Shown here one piece after another: positions 45,475 to 58,139 of a DNA stretch of 64,000 nucleotides (its first letter is position 1; every line of letters begins with the position of its first letter). The translations under genes and the position numbers were made by a program. The notes beneath the pieces are model-generated. The model did no database searches. It had not been told where the DNA came from and saw only the letters and a list, made by a program, of their open reading frames with translations. Source of the stretch: Diadema setosum (taxonomy: Eukaryota; Echinodermata; Echinoidea; Diadematoida; Diadematidae); NCBI GenBank assembly GCA_033980235.1, contig CM067068.1, forward strand, positions 37,165,869 through 37,229,868, read 5' to 3'.

Positions 45475-48400
45475 GTGTCAACTTAATAATTTTCGACTAG
45501 GCAAGGTGATCATTAATCTACTCACGTTTGGAAGCAAGACTACTTGCAGAATCTGACAAGAGGGAACTAGCCCATCCTCAGGAAATGATGCATTCGCATT
45601 CTACGGAGAATATGCATGAGTATTTCCCAAATGATACCTGGTTTGAAAAGAAGCATATGTGTCCGTGCATCACAAAACAAACAAAAAGTCGCAGCCCTTG
45701 ATTTTACGTGAGCACTGAAAAAAGGTGAAATGGGTCAACCGAGTCAATCTTGAGTTTTTCATATTTTCTGAAAGAGCTATCTTCTTCTACATTATTCTTT
45801 AGTTTGGGATCATAACATGAATGGGAAAGTATGTTTTCACCAGTTTTTCTACAACCCCTTTTTTTTTTTTTTTTTGGAGGGGGGGGGGGAGTACAATGAT
45901 CAGGTATGTCTTATAGAGGCCCCTTGTCATTTCTTGAAATCCTTTGCACACTCTTCACCTTTAAGTCTGATAACTTTTGAAAGGATAATGTTATTGGTTT
46001 GTTTAGGTGACATTAATCATGGACAGAATATGTCAATAGAACATGCTCAATTTCAGCTTAATCTGATAATCCCTTCATTGTTGTTGCTCCGGTGGTTTAC
46101 ATCCTGTATTTTGTCCCTTTCATCGTACAGCTTAGACCCTGTACTTCAGAGCCTCTTTTCTCAGTTCACACTTTTCAGAGTGTGTGCTTTCTTTCCAATA
46201 TTCATAGGTTAGGAGAGTCCATATGAATTGAGTTATACATCATTTTAAAGTTTAGAGTCTCCTTTTTCAGAATTTGCCCTTAACTAAAAATCCACGTGTG
46301 GTGACTTTTTGTTGGTTTTGTGATGCAGGGTCACATAATTATAGTCCTGCTTTCGCCTAACCGAAATTTAACATTGATTTTGCATACATGTTTCCATCCT
46401 TATGTGTTTATACACAGGAAAACGAGCACAGCGATGCCCTTTCGATTGTAACATGAATCATGCGAGGCAGTTAGTTCATCAGGAAATAGTGAATACAATG
46501 TCGTCCCCTAGTGGACAGGAAAGAACATCAACAAATAACATTGGATGTCTGGGTTTGAGAAGTATGATGTAATTTATCAGACAGATTGGAACAGATGGAA
46601 ATTGATTTACAACGTGTACAACGAAGGTTTTATTGCAAGATTACACTCTCGCAAGGAAGAGCTAAAATGATATTGTACCAAACTTCAAACTTCAAAGCAT
46701 CGGATGATTAATTAATTATTATGACAAAAGAAGAACTGTGTGTCGAGTACAGTATTTTTTTCCTAGAGTGAAACTCATTTAAAAGATGACTGAGAATCAA
46801 AAGTAGAAAACTGAAGCTGTACGAGAAACTGAGATTTTTTCCCCATACCAATTGAAAATGTATGCCGGCAACTAAGTTCGTGTTTTGTTTTAATGAATAA
46901 AAGTTTTGTTTTGTTTTTGTTTTTATTTGTATTTTGTTTAGTTTGATTTTATGTTTGAGTGTTTTTTTCAACCGTAAATCGATTGAGCAAGTCTAGTCCT
47001 ATAATCAGATTACGGCAACTCTGCAATATTGGCATCCATTCAAAATAAGATTGCATGCTTTCACAGTCGCTGGCTGCCTTGAAACACATTTTGGCACAAA
47101 ATGCATGCGGAGAATATACAGTAATAGCTTCTATATAAATTCTCAACAGATTGAGCTGGTTTATTTTGTTCTTTTTTGTGTTATTTCTTAAAACGTTCGA
47201 CGTAATTTAGCTTAAAATGTCTTTTTTAGGTTACAATTTCTTGTCCCGAGGGGAAAGTCAAGTTGTGATGATAGTTAATTGGTGTGATGAGTTGAATTGT
47301 TAATCAGTTTAAGGTTAGTTCTCATGTGCAATTCATTCGGATTGTTCCTGTTTTATCAGGTCATTAGATAGAAAGACAGATGTTGCAATCTTGACAAACG
47401 ACTTCCCAAGAAACACTGTACAAGGCTTGACGTAAGATGTTTATGATAGTTTGTGGGGAATTAGCCATTATGAGTTTGTCAAATTTCAATTGAAAGCAAA
47501 AATATATACCATATATACCAGATGATAATTTGGAGATCGTATTTCCAGAAGTGCTCGCTCTATCTTGTGAATTTTATCTAGCAAGGGTGTTATTTCGTAA
47601 CTTCTTTAAATTTGTTTTGCACACTTTGATGCAGACACGAATACGAAAGTTCCATTCAACACTTGACTTCGTGAGAACACTTCCTGCGACACGTAGGAAA
47701 CTCATTAGAATGTGAAATAATAATTGTCTCTTGGCGGTCGTGGTTGAGGATGACTAGAAAACCGCGCTTCCTGGACATGATTTGTTTGATCCCACTATTA
47801 ATTAACTGACTCCTAAAAATTATTGGCACGGAAGAAGAAAAACAATCAAAGGAAGTTTAAACTTCTGGGAAAGAATCGTCGGTGCACTGTGGGAAAGTAG
47901 CAATGTTAACAACAAATAAAAGTAGGAAAATATTTCAGCAAAGTAAAGGAGCTATGTCAAGTAGGATATTTCAATACTGGAGAGTAGCATATTAAAGCAC
48001 CTGGGTAGAGTGCAAAAGCCTCCAATAGTATCAAAAATACTAAAGGCGAAGTAATTTTTGACAACTAAACTCCCAACACTCATACTCTGATTGGTGAGTT
48101 CGAAGGGCGTAAACAGAAGACATTTAATTCTTTATCTTCATGATTGTAATAGCAAAGGCAGTATCTAACATGGTTTTTAAGTTGTAGAAAGGGAAAAATT
48201 ATGGCGGTTGAGTGTTTGTCATGTTCTCTGTCGTACCACAAATGAAAGTGTCCCACACTTCCTGTGTTAACGTCTGGTTGTTGAAGTTAACACAAAAATG
48301 GCGTTTTCTTTTGCCTATCTACCCACAGTCATTAGGGAAAAATAATTTGAGCAAAAAAAAAAAAAATCCTTTGAGAAATGCAACCACTTTCTCTCGAATG

Positions 48401-48570
48401 ACAATGTGGTATATGATTAATAGGCCTATAAAGGGCCAATTTGACTTGTGGCGGTGGAATAAGTGTAAAGGTAAATTCGTTCAGTAGTAGTGTTGAATAT
48501 GATTATTCAGATGAACAGCTAGCTTTTTTTTACTTTCAAATTGACCCTAATACATACACATATGCACACA
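45475..48570. other. Intergenic or intronic stretch
   Basis: No supported exon or repeat was found beyond homopolymer runs. The 45817-46212 frame crosses poly-T/poly-G and lacks any recognisable protein feature. Confidence 0.4.
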
Positions 48571-48571
48571 C

Positions 48572-48573
<2 letters not shown>

Positions 48574-48644
<71 letters not shown>

Positions 48645-48668
48645 TATTTATTTATTTATATATATATG
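48574..48668. repeat. (TA)n-(ATTT)n compound microsatellite
   Basis: About 30 TA units pass into five ATTT units and more TA. Confidence 0.95.
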
Positions 48669-49107
48669 CTCCACACACATACAGAAAAAACAACAACAGG
48701 GAGATCGAAAGAAATGGGAGAGAGTAAATATGACTGACATGTCAAACTAACCCTGCTGGCTATTCATAGCATTTCGTGTTTACTTGTCAGGGGAAGTGGT
48801 GAAGTGAATCTCTCCTCACCCAGACAGCAGGAAAATTATTTATGGGGACGGCGGAAAAAAAGGGGGAGAACCCTACGTTGTTGTGTTGACCATGGCAATC
48901 TAGCCATCACCGTTAAGTACTGGAGGTCAATGCCTGCTGCCTGTCGGGAACCGGGAATCCGTCCCTCCTCATTTCCTTCTCAAATCGACGCGACTGTCTA
49001 ATATCGTCTCAGACGATATCAGACAGTCTAGTATGAGAATGCATTGTAGCTCCCGCGTTCAACTATTCTTATTCCCTTTTGTTTTCATTTTTTTCAATCA
49101 TTCAGTT

Positions 49108-49480
49108 ATGATGTAAAGCCACTGTTTACCATTTGGAGCAGTGATTAAAAAGTATGTTCCAATTATCACATTTGATGCATATTATGTATAATTCAGTTGC
49201 ATCTCAAAACATCCTACCACATGAAAATTTGGCAATAAAGCCGCAGATATAAAGATATATCACTACTCTCAATATACGTAGACGGTTTATTCTAAAAACC
49301 ATTTTAATCAAACTTTTGTTCATGTTCTGTATTGCATTTAATAATACTGAACATTGGTTTTACTAACTTATATAGAATTTCACGTTGGTTGTTTCTCTCC
49401 CTAACGCACATTTTAGGACTATTTTGAAGCACTAAAGCTGTTCTTTTTTTTTTTTTTTTTTTTCATCTGGAAATGATGAA
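49108..49480. repeat. Interspersed repeat, shared with 63865-64000 and 17385-17470
   Basis: The segments ggagcagtgatt, tatcacatttgatg, caaaacatcct and aataaagcc occur in the same order at 49135-49240 and 63880-63985. The second half, cacattttaggactatttt and agcactaaa, matches 17398-17430. It is a family of unknown type. Confidence 0.6.
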
Positions 49481-50514
49481 TAGTGGCTTCAAGGAAAAGG
49501 AAAGCGTATTAGTGAAGAGAGTCTACCCGAGCAGATAATCAGTCGTCGATCATAATAACGCGGTGTTGCGCGATTCCAGTACTGTCCAGTCAGGGAGGTG
49601 GGCCACCTCCCTGGTCCAATACTCCGGCGCGGGGTTAAAGAAAACGTAAAATGCGAAGGGGCAAAGGAAAATGTTGTCTTATGTTTCCAATTTGAAACAA
49701 TAACGACAAAAAATAATTAGCTGCATGGACAGACCAAGGAACTACTAGCACGCAACCAGTGTCTTCTAATGTGATGTAAAAATCAACCCATATGAAAAGA
49801 AAAACGTTTGACATGATTAGTGATTGCCTCTTTAAGTGAAATTCGATTCCTGCTTTGCGCTCAACTTTGTCAAGAAAGCGGTGTTCACTGGCTTGATGAT
49901 AGTTATTTTAAGTCTTCTTGAAAGTGACAACATAACTTTGAAACTAAAATTTACTCGTGTGATTTTCCATCTATTTCAACATTAGGAACGATCTGTAGGC
50001 CTGCATTTAAAATTTGAGTCCTTATGACATTAGATATTCTCTCCCATGTAAGACAGGACTAAAGGAAAACTGCTCTAGGTGTTTTAGTTCGCGTCATGTA
50101 GATAGTCTAGAATGCCGTAGCTCCTAGGTTCGACAATACTCTTTTGTGCATCTTTCAACTATTCACAAAGTTATGGTCTTATTTACACCCACTATAAATG
50201 TTTTCACTATTCACCCAGGGGCCCAGGGGGCTTTGCGGGCAAAGCATCTTGTCCGACCATGAGGCAAGATTCCAACCCTAGACCCTTTGTTTACAAATCC
50301 AAAGTCCCAATCCAACATGGTTATGTGTGAAACTTTTCCCGGGAAGGAAGATCGGTGATGGGTCAGTGTGAACAGGATTAGACTTTCATAGTGGAATACA
50401 CACGTGGCCTACGGGGATTGCAAGCGCTATGTTTGTGTACTGGAAATGATTTGGAATTACCACATCTTCCTGGCAACAGGCCCTCACAATGATATCCATA
50501 CATATTGCATTATT

Positions 50515-50580
50515 TTGTTTATTTTTTTATTTTTTATTTTTTTATTTTTTTATTTATTTATTTATTATTATTATTATTAT

Positions 50581-50611
<31 letters not shown>

Positions 50612-50616
50612 GGGGA
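50515..50616. repeat. T/A-rich tract followed by poly-G
   Basis: A TTTTA/TTA-rich tract ends in about 24 G. Confidence 0.9.
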
Positions 50617-51660
50617 CACCACACCTTCATGAAACGGTTTTCACCCCGCTCTCGAAGCCCGCGTGATTTTCGTATCGAGGTCAATGTGAACACTTCTGTC
50701 TATGTGCTACGACGCCCTCAGCGATCAGTATTGGCAAATGCAGAGTTGCTTCTCCCTAAACTCTCATGAACTTTTCCCACACATTCAATATCATTTCACG
50801 CATGCCATATCTCATATGTTTCAGTGCCCGACCGTGGCTGGTACGTACACATGTTAAGTATACTATAAATTGGGATGGAGAAAACAGCAACTTTCTGTAT
50901 GGAGGTTGTCTCCACCTATTATGGTGAAACAACAACAAGCCGATGGATCCAACGGCTAGCTGCATCTATCAGTGGACGCAAAAATCCAACAACTCTGCAC
51001 CCAGTTCGATTTCTCTTACGTTTTTATCAGCTGACAAGTGCATTTCATTGTTTCAAAAGTCTACATTCAAGGCAAGTGAATCTTGGAGGTTAAGAGACAG
51101 CGTTTAAGTGAAAGTTTGTAGCATTCATGTTCAGGTTTTCCTGAACATGATGGAGAAATTAAGACAAACAACAAGGCACAATTTTCTTTAAAATTGGACA
51201 AACAAAAAGAGATCATTCTGAAGTTTCACGGAGTGGTGTTGATTACAATATCACATACCCATAAATATGATAATATTCAATAGGTGAAGTGATGAAACGA
51301 TCATCTCGCACGTCCCCAACTGACAAGCGCACAAATATTCACTATCATCTTTTGCCATGAAATGAAAAGAAGATGATTATGTCAGCAACATTAGATCTTT
51401 GCAGAGTTGCAATACCATAGCAACGACTAAATGGGGTTGTGCAATAGCAGACGCATTGTCCAAAACATGATTTTTTTTAATGTTTTTTTTTTTATAACAA
51501 GCAAATGCGAAAGTTTTGAGTCCCTGATATCAACGCGTTCTGATTATATTTTGCATAATATGCATAATGAAGAATTGCATTGCGTAACGAGTGGAGTCTA
51601 TTCTTGTGAATTTGAGGTATTTGTGATTAAAGTTGCTAAGAAACAAAGGCAACAAACAAT

Positions 51661-51810
51661 GATGATGATGATTATTATTATCGTAAGTATGATTTTTCTT
51701 TATTGTTATTATAATTATAATCATTATTATTAGTAGTATTATAATTATTATTATTATCATTATTATTGTTATTATTATTATTATTATTGTTATTGTTATT
51801 TTTATTATTT
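51661..51810. repeat. (ATT)n/(GAT)n imperfect microsatellite
   Basis: This is a trinucleotide tract starting atgatgatgatg and shifting to ATT units. Confidence 0.9.
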
Positions 51811-52699
51811 TGTCCAAAGGAATTTAAAATAATTAAAAAAAACCATACTTGACAAAGTGTTTTCCGGCCGTCGTTTACCCAAGACTACCTGTGGGTCTTT
51901 AAACTTTAAGACAAATCTCTGTACAGCGAGCAGAGTTGATATAGGGGTGAGGTCATTGGGTTGTTTGCGTACGAGAGGAACACAAAATGGAATTTGTTCG
52001 GATCTGTGGTACTTTCAATTGTTCAACGAGAGTTCGCCTTCTGGTATGACTAGCGGGCTGAACATGCCAAAACCGTGGTGTCTGGCAGTCAAAGCTTGGA
52101 GAGGTGAATTGTTCGATTCCTTTTCCTTTCCCCAAATATATCACCTTACGTCTCGACATTGACTGCTGCTGTATTCGCCCTCTGGGAAAGAATGGCAAAA
52201 CCACAGGAATGGTTTAAAGGGTCACATCAAGTGCTATTCTGCGTTCATTTTTACATTACTGGAAAGAAATATGTGAATAAGTATAAGTCAAACTACGAAA
52301 CGATTGAGGTTTCACGATAGAAATTGGAATAAGATGTGAGCATTGAAAGAAATTGGATTTTTAAGCATTCCGGAATCACGAAAGCATCGCAAAATCAGTA
52401 ACAGTGATTATTACATCTGCAACTAACAGACTAATGTAAATTGATGTCACACAGTGATTGTAAAAAAAAAAAGAAAGAAAAAAATCTTCTGCTAGTTAAA
52501 ATGATGCCAATAACACAATATTTATATTTGCCGTGTTGTTTCTTTTACTTTGACTTGCTGTGAAGTTCCTGTAGAGCGAGCGCAAAACATTATTTGCCTC
52601 TCCTTGCAATATCTTAACTTATGAGTTGACTTTTGTTACATTTTATTAAATGTAATGTGTTGTAGACTTGATCTTACCAAGCGATAATGGTTCATTGAT

Positions 52700-53165
52700 G
52701 TGTACTACTAATCATTCATTGTAAAAATATAAGCCTCTAGAACAATCAATTCAATGTATTAAGTATCGTTTGAATGTAGACAATGAGATTAATAGTTTTA
52801 TAAAAATCGTTTCTAAAATGAACTATCGACAGTTATTGTTTATTGAGAATATTAGTGATATCTCCTTATCTATTGCGAAATTATGATATGATGTTTGTGA
52901 TACGACGTAATTATACATAATTTACAAGCATCGAATGTGACAACTCAAACATTGTACTTAATGTTCATCTGCAGATATAGGGGATGAATTTCATTATATT
53001 TTTGTTTGTCCCTTTTTCCACAAAGAGAGACTATTGTATTTACCTAGTATGTAGCTTGACGGCCAGTAGACCACTGTGCATTACATATGGCCAAACTATT
53101 CAATTCAGCTAATGTTTGCCATTTGAAGAAAAAAAAAATAGCCAAATTTGTCAGAATAATTATGC
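52700..53165 (+). pseudogene. Decayed 3' end of a non-LTR retrotransposon ORF
   Basis: At 52977-53050 the frame reads DIGDEFHYIFVCPFFHKERL, the zinc-knuckle-like end (C...E-G/D-D-E-x-H-x-[LI]-[FL]-x-C-P-x-F) seen at the C-terminus of LINE reverse transcriptases in invertebrates. After stops and a frameshift it continues as MAKLFNSANVCHL and KIAKFVRIIM, the usual final segment. Upstream conceptual translation is broken by stops. Confidence 0.5.
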
Positions 53166-53169
53166 TTCA

Positions 53170-54900
53170 GTTTTCTTCAAAACCAAAGAAGAAAGACAGT
53201 AGTTTTGTAAACATGATTATTCATATCTGTTATTTTACAGGTACATTATCACTTACATTGTTGTATTCATATATTGTAAATATGTTTGTACTCTCATACC
53301 CCGAGAGGGGGTCGATGGGGTCAATGAAATCTTACAAATCTTACAAATCAAACATTTGTTTAATGGTAATTGTTGTGGTAAATATTGTTTTTAAGGGTAT
53401 CACATGCCAAACACCACTTGCGAAACAGGTTGTGAAGGTCTCCACTTTGTATTGGAAGAGGGGGCAGGGGGAAGTAGAGCAAGAAGACTTTGGAAAGTCA
53501 GTCAGTGCTCCCAGACGAGTCAGTCAAGAAGTTTGGTCTTCCCTGTGCGCCCGTCATGTCGAGGAGCGCAGTTTGTAGGATTAAAATCGGGGTGGGGTAG
53601 GTTCAGGAGGAACTTGCGTCGCAGTGACCTTAGTGAGGTCACGACCCTCCCAGCTGTCGCCAAAAAATCCCTGCCCTCTACGAGATGGAAGTGAAGTGAC
53701 GTGGAAGGAATGGATACAAAACAGAACCAGACACAAAATATTATCATCGTGTGAATGGTCCGTTTCTGGAGTAGTGTCATGGTGGATGATGAAGGTGATT
53801 AGGGAAGAGGGAAAGAAGGGGGGGGGGGGAGATGATTTTATCCACGAAAGCTCGATAGCCACTCTGTATAAATGCCGCAGAATTCGGTCCAAGAAATGGG
53901 TCTGATCTGTCTGATACGAATCTAATGATAACGTGGCACTATAGTTCTATGGTCTTTCCACTCAGAGTTTCTGTACTATTACGACTCGGCACTATAGCTG
54001 AGTTTACCTGACATGCAGGAGTAGACTACTATCAACAGAAAGGAGGTGTAAATTCCAATTTCGGACAAAGCACGGAGGCTGCTCACTCACTGATAGTAGA
54101 GGTCAGGTGTTAATCTCGTGTGCACATTAGATGAGGTACATGTAAAACTATCGCTTCACAATTCTCTCCTGAGCATGCGCGCAAATATCAAACATATCAT
54201 TTTTTTTTCTTTTCTGACATGATGATAAAAACTGGGTGTTAATGATACACTTCGCAATCCCTCAACTCTTTCTGTTGAGTTGTAATGGTTTAGCAATGAT
54301 GAATTGTTCAAGTAGGTATCATATTACGCTATCGTAGAACTTGATTGATTACAGTGTAGTAGTTTTCCCTTGGAAGAAAACCTTGACACAGTAGTGTCGC
54401 AGTTCCCGTGCCCCGTGCTGTGCTAAGGTCTGAATTATCTTTGATTTTTTTTCAAACACACCTGCAGGCTTTCCTTTCAACTGTGGCAGTGCATTGAGGA
54501 AAGTACAGAAAATAGTTGCAGCAACCTCAGTAGGATACGTCAGAGAGGCAATTTATGCCACGTCAATGCATGTACCCCGGGAGGTACAGACTTTTTGTAG
54601 GTTCTCCGATTCAGGTAATCCCACGTGGTGTCCACATTACGGCCGAACCACACAGCGCGTTCAGCTGGCCGTTTGCGATCTCCGACAGGAGCAATATGGC
54701 GAAGTAGCCGAGAATTGACCCCAAATTGGAAGCGATTGACTTCCGAGCCTCAAATCCATCGCGCAGACCAAGCAGATTTCACACGTGTCAGTTACAAAAT
54801 TAAGTCTGCCCCATCCCCGATCTTAGTCTGGGAGGGGTGGTCTCAGGGGATGATGGTCTTTATTCTGAAGTTTCGTTTTAATCCGAAAGTGATATGAGGT
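53170..54900. other. Intergenic or intronic stretch
   Basis: Several overlapping frames (53404-53905) have no matching splice context or recognised domains. Nothing else is supported until the host repeat of the next MITE near 54880. Confidence 0.4.
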
Positions 54901-54903
54901 TCG

Positions 54904-55450
54904 TTAAAGGACAAGTCCACCTTCATATACACAAGGATCGAGAGAATGCAGCAATATTAGTAGAACACATCAGTGAAAGTTTCAGGAAAATTGGACAATC
55001 CATTCAAAAGTTATGAATATTTTAAGTATCTGCGCAGTCACTGCTGGAAGAGAAGACTACTGCAGTGTATGATGTCACATGTGTACAACTATATAAGGAA
55101 AATAGAAAGAGAATTTCACAAAACTTTACATTTTGAATAAAGTGCACACTTCTTCGACTTGCTACTGACGTTTATTCCCCCTGTCTTCTGAAAGAGAGAA
55201 GTGGAGTGTTCTTTTGTTATGTAAGAAATATGGAAATATGTTGAATTTTCTTTATTCTTTCTTTATATCGTTGTACTCATGTGACATCACAAGCTATAGT
55301 AGTCTTTTCATCCAGCCGTGACTGAGCAGAAACTTCAAAAAAAATTCATAACTTTTTTACCGATTGTCCGATTTTGCTCAAACTCTCACTGATGTGTTCT
55401 TGCTGCATTCACTCAACCCACATGTCTATGAAGGTGAACTTGTCCTTTAA
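54904..55450. mobile_element. TTAA-flanked hairpin MITE with a readable empty site
   Basis: Left TTAAAGGACAAGTCCACC and right GGTGAACTTGTCCTTTAA are inverted. Inner partners include gaaaattggacaatcc and accgattgtccgatttt. The host before and after reads ggttcg|TTAA|tccaaaaatga, the same sequence as the uninterrupted repeat near 12030. It is piggyBac-like by target choice. Confidence 0.8.
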
Positions 55451-58089
55451 TCCAAAAATGAAAACAAACAAACAAACAAACAAAAAATAAAACAAAACAG
55501 TGCATATAAAATCGAGTCTTCAGAATTACCAAACATCATTCATTTTTGGATTAACGAACCTTATTTCATTTTTGTTTTTTGAATATTAAACGAACTGTAG
55601 CTGTCTCAGGTATAGGCAGGGAGGTGACACCTCCTTCGTATAGGTGAAGTTCCACAAAGTAGACTAGCTGAAATCATGGAGACAAGCCGAGACATCGTCG
55701 ATAGACCATGACGTCATTTGATGTCATTCGTCAAATGCCAGGCACATTGACTGTTTTCTTTCTTCTTTGTCTAGAAGGATGTGTAGAGATTATATTCCTT
55801 GATCTTGAGCATTGTGTTTGTGAGAGTACAGAGGAAATTCAAACGGAACAAGGAAGAACTCGGGCAATAAGGTTTCCACCAATAGTGAAGACAGTTTGTG
55901 GTCTGTTTATCAACGTAGGAAGTTCATTGTTATAATTTAGAGAACGCGGCTGACACCGAAATGGACATACCATCTCAGAGAACCAAGGGACCATTCTCCA
56001 TTCTCCGCAACCAAAACTATGTACTAGTATGCGAACAAAGAACTCAGAGACGTCATCGTGAGCGTTTAACTGGTTTGTTAGACCACTAAAGTGGAGTTGT
56101 TATCCAAACAAATATGCGCGTTCCTGTTCTTTGTTCCGATTTGACTTTTAGGACTGCCAAATGATGGAGAATAACGGTGAAAGACCGGGCTCCGTAAGGA
56201 GAGAGAATGACTTCTAAACGGGAATACCAGCCATTTGTTTATGCGGCAAAACGAGACCCCCAACATGTTTTGATAAGGAACCGAGGCTTTCGCGACCGTC
56301 ATCTTAAAGGGCCACCACACAGAGCCAAGGAGAAAATGTGTTCGTTGACACCAACTGAGTCCATATGTCATTATTCAATGACTTGAGACATAAATTTCAT
56401 TGTTGCTTTATTTCCTGACACCAAACCTGTAATCTGCCACCCAGACGTCCATTACATTAACTGTGTAGACGTCATTCAGTGCACATAAAGGTTGGAAACA
56501 CACTTGATATTCGAAACACATTAAAATGGTACGTTTCGAAGGGGGTACAACGTACAATGTAAATTGAAGGCGAGAAGGGGGGGGGGGGCGGAAATATTGT
56601 GGGAAACATTGTCAAGGGAGTACACAGGAGAACCAAAAGGAAGATGCCTATAGAGCGACATAGGGAGTATGTTCAAAATGTAGATACCCACAATGCCTCG
56701 ATGCCTCATCAAAATTAATGTGGGACATAGTCCCATTCTTAGCCACATATTATACTGATATTGTCCGTTTGCCAAGTATTGTAGGATGCCACACAGGAGG
56801 TGGACCTGTGTAGAAGTGTTCTATTTCCTTCCATACAGTCATGACAGTGACTTGATAATCCCAAGATGATAGTGTGTGTAAGGAAACTCATGAACGAAAA
56901 CATGCGATTAGGACAGAATAATGTTTTTTTTTTTATATTTATATTATATTTATATTATGTATATTTTATATTTATATTATTTTATATATTTTTTACTTAT
57001 ATGGCGCTGTGACATATTGATTGCTGCTCTGATACAAGATGGCATATAAAGAAGAGGAATCTTGAACAAATGCTGTTACCTTGGACAGGTGGGATATGAT
57101 CTTTAAACAGGCTCGCACCGCCCCGAAAAGTTTGACCTTGAATCGTGTTACGGTTCGTGTGACCCGACTGGACGGTTTGTCCTTACGGGGTCACCTCTCT
57201 CATGACTTTGACGCGACCTGTGTGTTAACGCGCTTTGTCCTCTGGACACGCCCACTTTTTTGTTTTGCCTTGTTTTGTGCTGGGTATTTTGTGTCTTTTT
57301 TTTGGGGGGGGGGGGGCGCAGTGTTGTGGATGTAGTACAGTACCAACTCTCCATCCCGGGAGATGGGAGTCCCACGTTGGTTTCCGTCACTGGTATATCG
57401 CACTGTATCCTAGGAGGACTGCTTTCAAGCAACATTAGGATTAATCGCATTCTACGGATTAGCTTCCAGGCCTTTAGCGGGTTCATGGTAATAAATTCGA
57501 GCTTCCACCCCCCCCCCCCCCCCCCCATCACTGAGAATCTCGTTAAAAAATGGGGGAAGAATACGACATATTATGAAATATGAAATATGGAACATAAACA
57601 TAAGATGAAACATAAAATATGAAATGAAGTATCAGATATAAATATGAAAAGAAGAAATCATCAATAGTGACTGTTGGGTAATTTGCAACAATTCTTGTAA
57701 AACGTTTCTTAACTCTCTCCCCCCCCCCCTTCATTCTTTAAATGGCTTCGTGTGTGGACCTATGTGATTACTGCGTTAGATTTCTTCGTCATGTTATCGT
57801 ATGTCCGTCATTTAAACTCGTACGACCGACATCAACAATCATCAGGGTATCAAGCCACAGTGAAATCCATCTTGCCTCACTTGACTGGGATACCGTCTAC
57901 CACTGTAGGTTTATACCAAGCAGCAGTTCTTTGTGATCATCCATCCTTTATTATATCTATCTCTCTCTCTATAAATCTCTCTCTATATCCGTGGATATGA
58001 TATAATTATATAGGTCTACATATATTCCTATCATATATGTATGTATGTATGAAATGTTATACATAATATCATGTAAGATGGATACATGC

Positions 58090-58139
<50 letters not shown>

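Noticed and set aside
50205..50340. Possible second tRNA-derived SINE on the minus strand
   Set aside because: A B-box-like gggttggaatctt is present, but the anticodon arm does not fold cleanly and no family copy was seen in the window.
53087..53905. Overlapping frames of up to 163 residues
   Set aside because: The start overlaps the LINE remnant and the rest has no domain. Frames on both strands overlap, so no gene is called.
57081..57583. Frames crossing the GGGGGG runs near 57303
   Set aside because: Homopolymer runs sustain frames on both strands; no splice or domain evidence.
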